Both the position numbers and the translations under genes were made by a program. Under the pieces are notes generated by a model that did not search any database, had not been told where the DNA came from, and was given only the letters and a program-made list of their open reading frames with translations. From assembly GCA_030447145.1 (NCBI GenBank), contig JAUJLY010000017.1:1-17068 (forward strand): 17,068 bases of DNA, read 5' to 3'. Below, piece by piece: positions 7,200 through 13,357 of the stretch (position 1 is its first letter; every line of letters starts with the position of its first letter). The DNA comes from Thermomicrobiales bacterium (GTDB lineage: Bacteria; Chloroflexota; Chloroflexia; Thermomicrobiales; UBA6265).

Positions 7200-8208
7200 G
7201 AGCCACCTCCCTGCTCTCCTGATGTTGGCCATTGGCATAGATCACTGATTGCCCGCGTTTCCCCTGTCGCAGTTGGCCCGAGGTCAGATCGAGGAAGACG
7301 GATTCAAGCGACGCGCGATCCCAGCGAAGCTCCTGCACCGAGATCCCCTGAGCCACCAGACGTGCATTGAGCCAGGCTGGCTCGATCTCACCCTGGTTGC
7401 TGGCCGTGACCTGCAGGACCCCACTGCTGACAGCCACCGATTGCTCCCCGACAAGCCCAGCCACGATCCGGCGAGCGTCCTCGATCTGATCAACGCGGAT
7501 AAGCAGCCTGTCCTTCCTGCGCAGCTCGTCCACCGTGCCCTCCGCCACCAGGCTGCCGCCGGCGATCACGCAAACGCGGTCGCAGATCTGCTCGATCTCC
7601 GTCATCAGGTGGCTGGAGATCAGGACAGTCCGATCACCGGAGCCGAGTTTCCGGATGAGCACCCGCATGTCGGCCATGCCTGCAGGGTCGAGACCGTTTG
7701 TGGGTTCGTCGAGGACCAGCAACACGGGGTCCTTCAAGAGGGCCGCCGCGACACCAAGCCGCTGCTTCATCCCAAGTGAATACGTTTGGAAAGCATCATC
7801 GGCACGTTTGGACAGATCGACCTGGGCGAGCACCTGGTCGATTCGCTTCAACGGTGTACTGGTGTACTTCGCGAGCATCATCAGGTTGTGCCTGCCGGAA
7901 AGATGTGGGTAAAAGGCCGGTGTCTCGATCATCGACCCGACGCCCATTAGGCTCTCCTCGGTGCCAGGCTTCGCGCCAAGCACCGAGGCCCTGCCACTGG
8001 TGGGTTGGATGAGTCCGAGCAGCATCCTGAGCGTCGTGGTCTTCCCGGCCCCGTTGGCGCCGAGAAACCCGTAGACCTCTCCCTGCCGAACGCGCAGATC
8101 AAGATGATCGACCGCGACGATGTCGCCATACCACTTGGTCAGCTGATCCGTTTCGATCATGTACCTGCCAGGACTGGAACCGGATCTCTTGTTTACGCGA
8201 TCTTCCAT
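7192..8208 (-). CDS. ABC transporter ATP-binding protein
   Basis: 338 residues from the ATG at 8208, which has GGGAG about 7-8 bases upstream. Other in-frame starts lie at 8232 (TTG), 8223 and 8160. It carries a full ABC nucleotide-binding domain: Walker A GANGAGKTT (about 50-58), signature YSLGMKQRLG (about 143-152, an LSGGQ variant common in ABC-2 exporters), Walker B LLVLDEP (about 163-169) and the switch histidine in SSH (about 198-200). The C-terminal 100 residues resemble the extension of drug- and bacitracin-type exporters, including the ASLESVFLDLTSG motif. It would energise the permease encoded downstream. It begins 20 bp after the SHOCT gene and overlaps the permease start, so the three form one operon. 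Confidence 0.94.
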   Translation of the reverse strand: MEDRVNKRSGSSPGRYMIETDQLTKWYGDIVAVDHLDLRVRQGEVYGFLGANGAGKTTTLRMLLGLIQPTSGRASVLGAKPGTEESLMGVGSMIETPAFYPHLSGRHNLMMLAKYTSTPLKRIDQVLAQVDLSKRADDAFQTYSLGMKQRLGVAAALLKDPVLLVLDEPTNGLDPAGMADMRVLIRKLGSGDRTVLISSHLMTEIEQICDRVCVIAGGSLVAEGTVDELRRKDRLLIRVDQIEDARRIVAGLVGEQSVAVSSGVLQVTASNQGEIEPAWLNARLVAQGISVQELRWDRASLESVFLDLTSGQLRQGKRGQSVIYANGQHQESREVAHV

Positions 8209-8228
8209 CACAATCTCTCCCATCGTCT

Positions 8229-8495
8229 TCAACGGTTCGTCAGTTGGTCGCTCCGCTGGCGATACTCTTCGGCATCGATCTCGCCTCGGGCATAGCGCTC
8301 GGCGAGAATGCCGCGTGCCCGATCGAAGGGCGACAATTCGCAGTGCCTACCACGGATAATCCAGCGAGCGACGAGAGCAATCACGACGATCCAGACCAAG
8401 AACATCAACATCCTCCAGAGCCACCACCATTCGCCCGGTCCGTCATTGGCAAAGGCATGAATAGCGGCCGGTTGCAACAGATTGAGCGCGGTCAT
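8229..8495 (-). CDS. Small SHOCT-domain membrane protein
   Basis: 88 residues from the ATG at 8495, with GGGAG 8 bases upstream; an in-frame GTG at 8504 lies too close to that site. The N-terminal half contains a tryptophan-rich entry (EWWWLWR) into one membrane helix at about 21-44. The C-terminal half is a SHOCT motif, RARGILAERYARGEIDAEEYRQR, a short amphipathic oligomerisation module found at the C-termini of many bacterial proteins. It is the first gene of the ABC operon and lies divergent from the response regulator gene. It may act as a small regulatory or accessory subunit of the transporter or sensor, but that is inference. Confidence 0.8.
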   Translation of the reverse strand: MTALNLLQPAAIHAFANDGPGEWWWLWRMLMFLVWIVVIALVARWIIRGRHCELSPFDRARGILAERYARGEIDAEEYRQRSDQLTNR

Positions 8496-8781
8496 GGAAT
8501 TCACTCCCTTGTCTGTGCCTGTGGCACATGAACTTGAGACAGACGGCGCCCATGGACGTTGGCTGGCGCCTCGCTCTTCCGGCCGTTAGGCGGGATCCGG
8601 CACCGGCCAATTGCCAACACCTTTATGGTAGGCAGCAGAGATCACGTCCCGGTGAGCGGATCCTCAACAGAATCTCAACGGTCAGTCACGGCTTCCTCAT
8701 GCCGGCCTCCAGGGTCTCGATATCCTTTGCGATGGACACAATACTGGAGGGCAGGAAGATCCGATCAGGGAGGAGTAGCCC
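8496..8781. other. Divergent promoter region of the ABC operon and two-component genes
   Basis: 286 bp with no credible gene between the divergent SHOCT and response regulator genes. It contains the tandem 11-bp repeat at 8660-8681 and, next to the response regulator start, a GGAGGA ribosome binding site 7 bases before the ATG. No strong -35/-10 pair could be assigned on either strand. Confidence 0.55.
8660..8681 (+). promoter_or_regulatory. Tandem 11-bp direct repeat, candidate response regulator site
   Basis: ATCCTCAACAG and AATCTCAACGG follow each other directly and agree at 8 of 11 positions, with CTCAAC exact in both. An 11-base period is typical of tandem half-sites bound head-to-tail by OmpR/PhoB-family regulators. 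The site lies about 100 bp before the response regulator start and 165 bp from the divergent SHOCT gene, so it could serve both promoters. Confidence 0.42.
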
Positions 8782-9477
8782 ATGGAACAGCCCACGACCG
8801 TGCTGGTGGTCGACGATGAGGACGATATCGTCGCCCTGATGCGTGATTTCCTGGAGGCGGAAGGGTACCGGGTGCTGACTGCGGCCAACGGACATGACGC
8901 GCTTGCCACGCTTGGGGAGTCGCCGATCGACTGCGTGCTCCTCGATGTGATGATGCCAGGGCCCTCGGGGTTCGACGTGCTCCGCAAGATCCGCGAGCGA
9001 AGCCAGGTTCCGGTGCTCTTTCTCAGTGCCCGTCAGGAAGACAGTGACAAGATCCGTGGGCTGGGGCTCGGTGGGGACGACTACATTGTGAAGTCATCCA
9101 CCCCCGGCGAAATCGTGGCGAGGGTGAAAGCGGTCTTGCGGCGATATCACCAGGGTGGTGTGACCTCCGCTAACCTGCTGGAATTTGGGCGACTCGTGGT
9201 GGATCTTCGCGCCCGCGAAGCATGGGTAGACGGAAAGCAGGTCCCATTGACCGCGCGCGAGTTCGAGCTGCTGCAGATGTTCGTCGAGCATCCGCGACAG
9301 GTCCTGACGCGCGACACGCTGTTCGAAACGCTGTGGGGTCCGTATGGAGACCGTCACTCCCTCACGGTGCACATCGGGCGCCTGCGCGAGAAGATCGAGG
9401 CGGACCTATCGAAGCCCGATTACATCACCACCGTTTGGGGAGTGGGTTATCGCTTCGAGGGAGCGCCGCGCCGGTGA
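8782..9477 (+). CDS. OmpR/PhoB-family response regulator
   Basis: 231 residues. The N-terminal receiver domain (about 5-120) has the acidic pair D11/D12, the phospho-acceptor D55 in LLDVMMPG, S82 and K104. The usual Pro-Phe after that lysine is replaced: the sequence reads DDYIVKSSTPGE. The C-terminal winged-helix DNA-binding domain (about 130-228) has LTAREFELLQMF, the recognition-helix segment SLTVHIGRLREKIE and the closing wing TVWGVGYRFE. The ATG at 8782 has GGAGGA 7 bases upstream. Its stop overlaps the sensor kinase start by 4 bases (GTGA), so the pair is co-translated. It presumably controls the divergent SHOCT-ABC operon, possibly through the tandem repeat at 8660-8681. Confidence 0.95.
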   Translation: MEQPTTVLVVDDEDDIVALMRDFLEAEGYRVLTAANGHDALATLGESPIDCVLLDVMMPGPSGFDVLRKIRERSQVPVLFLSARQEDSDKIRGLGLGGDDYIVKSSTPGEIVARVKAVLRRYHQGGVTSANLLEFGRLVVDLRAREAWVDGKQVPLTAREFELLQMFVEHPRQVLTRDTLFETLWGPYGDRHSLTVHIGRLREKIEADLSKPDYITTVWGVGYRFEGAPRR

Positions 9478-10844
9478 GCACTCCACGACGCCCCCGAACA
9501 ATGTCGATCCGCCGGTGGCTGTCACTTGCCCTTGCGGCGCTTTTCCTGGCGCCGATGCTGACCCTTATCGCCATCGGGTTCTTCGTCTTCCGTGACCAGG
9601 AGGGACCATGGAAGCTTCACCAGGATGTCAGGGAGCGACTGATCGAAGATGCAGGCCAATGGGAGAACCCGGAGTGGCAAGCCGCGACCCGTGAAGAATT
9701 GGCACGAGATGGCGCGGACATCATCCTGCTGGTGGACGGCGAGGAGGTGTTCCGCACACGTCCCGATCCGTTTGCGGGCACGGACGGTTCTCCCCGCGAG
9801 GTCCGCACGATCGACGTTCCCGGCGCCGACCCACCCCGACGGGCCCATATCTTCACGACCGCGTCGACTGGTCCTCCGGCCGAATTGAGGGAGTGGTTTG
9901 TTCCGATCGCGTTGCTTACCGCACTTATCGGGACATTGGCGGCCATCGCCTGGTTTCTCCGGCACTCCATCATCCTGCCCCTCACTGCGGCAAGCGATGC
10001 CGCGCGGCGAATTGCGGCAGGGGAACTCGACATCTCGTTGCCGGCATCGAGGGTCCGCGAGGTCGCGGAACTCAACCATGCCTTCGAATCGATGAGCGAT
10101 GAGCTTCGGGGGTCACTGCAGCGCCAGGTTGCCATGGAGCGCGACCGTCGCCTCTTCATCAGCACAATCGCACACGATCTCCGCACGCCGCTCTTCTCGC
10201 TCCGGGGTTCACTGGAAGGGCTGGAGAAGGGAATCGCCACGACGCCCGAGAAGCGGGATCGCTATATCGCTGTCGCCCAGGACAAGGCTGCCGTGCTCGA
10301 GCGGCTCATATCTGACCTTTTCACGTTCACGCGTATGGAGTATATGGAGGAGGCACCCAACCGCACGTTGCTCGACCTCGACGTATTCCTGCCCCAACTG
10401 ATCGAAGGGATGCAACCACGGGCCGAAACGAACAGCATTCACATCGCGCTGGATGCAGCGTCCACACCCGTCAAGGTGGAGGCCGACAGCCACCTGCTCA
10501 CGCGGGCTGTCGAGAACCTGCTCGACAACGCCCTGCGACACACGCCTGTGGGTGGCACCGTACGCGTTAGCTGGTGGGAATCGAAGCCAAGTGCGAGCAT
10601 CTCGGTTCACGATACCGGCCCAGGGATCGCGGAAGCGGACTTGCCTCATCTCTTCGACCCACTTTACCGGGGTGAATCCTCGCGCAACCGGAAGACCGGC
10701 GGCGCCGGACTCGGACTGACGATCACCCGGCGTATCGTGGAGGCTCACGGCGGGGCACTCGTAGCTGGCACCAATCTGGATGGAGGGGCGATCTTCACGA
10801 TGACATTGCCAAAGGAGCGTGGAGCAGATCGCCCGGCGGTATAG
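9474..10844 (+). CDS. Membrane sensor histidine kinase
   Basis: 456 residues. A first membrane helix (about 15-37) is followed by an extracytoplasmic sensor region of about 100 residues and a second helix (about 142-163). Next come a HAMP linker (IILPLTAASDAARRIAAGEL) and a HisKA domain with the phosphorylated H234 in AHDLRTPLFSLRGS. The HATPase_c domain shows the N box ENLLDNALRHTP (about 346), the G1 box DTGPGIAE (about 380) and the G2 box GGAGLGLTI (about 409). The GTG at 9474 overlaps the regulator stop and has GGGAG about 10 bases upstream. The ATG at 9501 has no visible ribosome binding site but would also give an intact protein. It should phosphorylate the regulator encoded just before it. 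The ligand is unknown; divergence from an ABC exporter suggests a cell-envelope stress or antimicrobial cue. Confidence 0.94.
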   Translation: MSTPRRPRTMSIRRWLSLALAALFLAPMLTLIAIGFFVFRDQEGPWKLHQDVRERLIEDAGQWENPEWQAATREELARDGADIILLVDGEEVFRTRPDPFAGTDGSPREVRTIDVPGADPPRRAHIFTTASTGPPAELREWFVPIALLTALIGTLAAIAWFLRHSIILPLTAASDAARRIAAGELDISLPASRVREVAELNHAFESMSDELRGSLQRQVAMERDRRLFISTIAHDLRTPLFSLRGSLEGLEKGIATTPEKRDRYIAVAQDKAAVLERLISDLFTFTRMEYMEEAPNRTLLDLDVFLPQLIEGMQPRAETNSIHIALDAASTPVKVEADSHLLTRAVENLLDNALRHTPVGGTVRVSWWESKPSASISVHDTGPGIAEADLPHLFDPLYRGESSRNRKTGGAGLGLTITRRIVEAHGGALVAGTNLDGGAIFTMTLPKERGADRPAV

Positions 10845-10885
10845 CAGGGTGATCTACATATCTTGGCATCCCTCTTCGGAGGACC

Positions 10886-10987
10886 TTTTGTCATTCCGAG
10901 TGTCGCCTTGCGCTGTAGTTTGGCGACCCAGCTCCTCCGATGACCGGCTTCGACGGGGGATTCTTCGCCTGTGGACTCAGAATGACG
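10886..10987 (-). repeat. Dispersed intergenic repeat, copy D, with inverted ends
   Basis: It begins TGTCATTCCGAG (10889-10900) and ends CTCAGAATGACG (10976-10987), an inverted pair matching at 10 of 12 positions. It contains the GACCGGCTTCGACGGGGGAT subtype core followed by TCTTCGCC, as in copy B. A nested stem GTCGCC/GGCGAC (10902-10907 and 10922-10927) lies inside, enclosed by TCGGAGGA/TCCTCCGA (10876-10883 and 10933-10940). It lies about 90 bases past the phosphofructokinase stop and 42 bases past the kinase stop. Confidence 0.65.
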
Positions 10988-11041
10988 ATCGAGAGAATGG
11001 TTCCCCGAAACAGCCGGAATGATGGTTTTTTGGCGCCGGAT

Positions 11042-11069
11042 GCAGGTAACAGCGAAACCGCTTACCTGC
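11042..11069 (-). terminator. Hairpin after the phosphofructokinase gene
   Basis: GCAGGTAA and TTACCTGC form a perfect 8-bp stem. A further GCG/CGC pairing inside the loop leaves a 4-base cap. It starts 9 bases past the stop codon at 11079 on the minus strand. There is no U-tract, so it is a probable but non-classical terminator, and it may also serve the convergent kinase gene. Confidence 0.5.
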
Positions 11070-11078
11070 CCAGACACT

Positions 11079-12293
11079 CTAGCCAAACCGGCCGTATGGC
11101 GGGAAAGGCTCCTTGCCCAGCAGTGGCTGCATGTACTCGTGGAATGCGGGTGTGACCGACATCCCGTCCGAGCCAATAAAGGCATCATCGAGATGGCGCA
11201 CCTGATTGGCGATCTTCTCCAGCGGAACTGCGATGATGTCGTATGTGTAGGGATCGTCCGAGGTTCGGGAGATCGCCGTCATGAATCCTGACGCGCCGTC
11301 CACCATTCGATCCACGGCCCCGGCGCCAAGCCGATACGCCTCGTCGAGATCGACCTCCGAGGCGAGCGCGATCGACATCCGCGCTGCCGTACCCGGCTTA
11401 TCGTAGCGAGCACGGAGCTGGAGCTTTTGGGACACCAGGCGTGTCATCGCCGCGCCAGTGCTCGGGAAATAGGGATGCCCGAAGCCATCGACGTATTCCG
11501 GCTCGTCGCCCCCGAAATGGCTTCCAGATGACGTGCGCATGGTCTCCGGCACGACGACGATCGAGAAACCGCGCCGCCGGACGTCAGCATCTATCGACGC
11601 AAGGACATCGTCCACGGACTGGGGTGCCCGCTCGGGAAGCAGCACCAGCGGTGCGAGATCGATCTCCGCGCCGGAGATCCCCAGGGCGCCGGAGGCGGCG
11701 ACCCAGCCGGCATCCCGCCCCATGACCTCCACGAATTTGACGGGATAGAGGTGCGGCGACGCCAGCGTGTCGTAGGTCGCATCCCTCACCGCATTGCCAA
11801 GATAGCGGGCAATGGAGGGGTAACCGGGGCAGTGGTCAGTCTCCGGCAGATCGTTGTCGATCGTCTTCGGCACTGACATCACGCGCAGGTCGTAACCGAT
11901 GGTGTGGGCGTGAGCCTCGAGGCGGTGAGCGGTATCGGCGGAGTCGTTCCCGCCGATGTAGACGAAGGCGGTGACACCGAGCCGCTGCATCGCGATCACG
12001 GCACGGTCAAGATCCTCGTCACGCAGCTTGTAGCGTCCAGTGCCGAGGGCAGCCGATGGTGTCCGCCCAATGCGGCCGATGAGCTCCTGGTCCTGCCGGG
12101 TGAGATCGACGAAGCGCTCCTGAAAGAGCCCCTCGATCCCGTTGCGCAGACCCAGCACCCGTTCGAACTCACCGCTCCTCCGGGCGGCATCCACCACTCC
12201 CGCAAGACTGGCGTTGATGACCGCTGTCGCGCCGCCGGATTGGCCGACAAGGAGTGTCGATTCGGTTGGGGTCTCATTCGCCATCGTGCTCAC
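11079..12293 (-). CDS. pfp: 6-phosphofructokinase, probably pyrophosphate-dependent
   Basis: 404 residues. A phosphofructokinase that adds phosphate to fructose 6-phosphate to give fructose 1,6-bisphosphate in the cytoplasm. The glycine-rich phosphate loop is GQSGGATAVINAS (about 17-29). The donor-site motif GGNDS (114-118) has aspartate where ATP-dependent enzymes have glycine. The catalytic loop PKTIDND (142-148) has lysine where ATP enzymes have glycine (PGTIDND). Both changes are hallmarks of pyrophosphate-dependent enzymes. The substrate motif MGRDAGW is at about 191-197. The GTG at 12293 has AGGGAAG about 9 bases upstream; the ATG three codons later lies 18 bases away. A pyrophosphate enzyme is reversible and may also work in gluconeogenesis. 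Donor use is inferred from motifs. Confidence 0.92.
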   Translation of the reverse strand: MSTMANETPTESTLLVGQSGGATAVINASLAGVVDAARRSGEFERVLGLRNGIEGLFQERFVDLTRQDQELIGRIGRTPSAALGTGRYKLRDEDLDRAVIAMQRLGVTAFVYIGGNDSADTAHRLEAHAHTIGYDLRVMSVPKTIDNDLPETDHCPGYPSIARYLGNAVRDATYDTLASPHLYPVKFVEVMGRDAGWVAASGALGISGAEIDLAPLVLLPERAPQSVDDVLASIDADVRRRGFSIVVVPETMRTSSGSHFGGDEPEYVDGFGHPYFPSTGAAMTRLVSQKLQLRARYDKPGTAARMSIALASEVDLDEAYRLGAGAVDRMVDGASGFMTAISRTSDDPYTYDIIAVPLEKIANQVRHLDDAFIGSDGMSVTPAFHEYMQPLLGKEPFPPYGRFG

Positions 12294-12477
12294 AGAAATA
12301 CGCTTCCCTTACTCAACTATGTCACCCATTCCTGATTGCGGGAGCACACAATGGGACGCGGCCCATCAATTCCTTCGGAATCGTCCGTTTGCCCTGGGGG
12401 AGATCGCCCCTGACAAAGTCAGTGCTGACAGGGCCATGTTTCCATGTGTCACTATCGGGAGAGTCCCGTACAGCCAA

Positions 12478-12520
12478 TGCGCTTCGTGTAGGATTCTTCG
12501 CATCCGCTCAGAATGACGAG
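12478..12520 (-). repeat. Dispersed intergenic repeat, copy E
   Basis: Plus strand GCGCTTCGTGTAGGATTCTT, then CGCATCCG and CTCAGAATGACGAGG. It is the shortest copy and the closest to a consensus. It starts 14 bases past the stop of the regulator gene ending at 12535, so it is transcribed as the 3' end of that mRNA unless termination is earlier. Confidence 0.68.
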
Positions 12521-12534
12521 GTGTTCATCCGGGC

Positions 12535-13152
12535 TCAGCCCGGCCAGATCTCGGCACCGTCGCCGACAAGCATCATCGGCTCCGCCTGGCGCAGCCTCGA
12601 CATCAGGGCAGAATCTCCCGCACGGTGGTCGATCCAGGAGGCCGTGTCGTAAAAGGCGATATCGATCGTCTCCTGATCGACACCCAGCAGGGATGCGGCC
12701 CGGCCCTGGACGATCTCCAGTTCTTCCAGCCCAAGCTCCCCGATGAGTACCAGCTGCGGCTGTGGCGTCATTGCCAGCAGCGCTCCCTGGAGCCCCTGGA
12801 CATCGGCGAGCGCGTGGCCCAGCAGGCACTCAGGCCCGAGCACAGTCGCGACGAGATCGATCAGCTGCGCAACAAATTGCGTCTCATGATCCAGCCAGTA
12901 GCGGCGGGAGGCGCCTTCACGCCGGCCCTTGAGGACCTTCAGCCGCTCCAGCTTGTAGCACTCGTGCTGCACGCTGCTAATCGAAAGATCGAGAAAACGA
13001 GCCAACTCGGTGAGCGAATAACGGTCTTCGCCATGTGCCACAAGGAAGCCGAGCACCGCCGCCCGAACGCGGGATGACAGCAACTCGACGAGCACATCCG
13101 AACCAGATGTGGATGCGGATAGGGACCGGGAAGGAGACGGCGAGCGTGCCAT
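12535..13152 (-). CDS. Winged-helix regulator with degenerate nucleotidyltransferase-like C-terminus
   Basis: 205 residues. Residues about 22-90 form a winged helix of the ArsR-like type often fused to nucleotidyltransferases: SSRVRAAVLGFLVAHG, then YSLTELARFLDLSISSVQHE and a wing ending RRYWLD. The C-terminal part (about 115-205) keeps the strand order and the closing LRQAEPMMLVGDGAE of MNT-like domains. It lacks the catalytic GS-x10-D-x-D signature: where the acidic strand should be, the sequence reads LVLIGELGLEELEI. It is therefore probably a DNA-binding regulator with an inactive fold. The ATG at 13152 has only a weak site upstream (AGGG about 14 bases away). It is divergent from the CNNM-type gene and upstream of pfp on the same strand, so it may control either; the target is inference. 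Confidence 0.62.
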   Translation of the reverse strand: MARSPSPSRSLSASTSGSDVLVELLSSRVRAAVLGFLVAHGEDRYSLTELARFLDLSISSVQHECYKLERLKVLKGRREGASRRYWLDHETQFVAQLIDLVATVLGPECLLGHALADVQGLQGALLAMTPQPQLVLIGELGLEELEIVQGRAASLLGVDQETIDIAFYDTASWIDHRAGDSALMSRLRQAEPMMLVGDGAEIWPG

Positions 13153-13271
13153 GATACGCGGACTGCCCTGCTTTCAGCGCGAGAACAAACACTTTCGGTC
13201 ATCGTAGCACGTCGTCCCCTGGAAGCGAACGTACACCCTTGAACCCGGTGGAGTGCAGGCGCGCTTTCCTC

Positions 13272-13277
13272 TACTAT
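13272..13277 (+). promoter_or_regulatory. Possible -10 element for the CNNM/CorC gene
   Basis: TACTAT lies in an AT-richer patch downstream of the divergent regulator start. No good -35 box is visible 17 bases upstream. If real, transcription would start near 13284, so the in-frame GTG at 13253 could not be the start codon. Confidence 0.28.
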
Positions 13278-13357
13278 TGAAAGTGCTCGTCAACGACGCG
13301 CCCGCGCCGGCCTTCATGCCGGTTCTTTCCCATACTTCAATGGGTCCGCGGGCCCTC

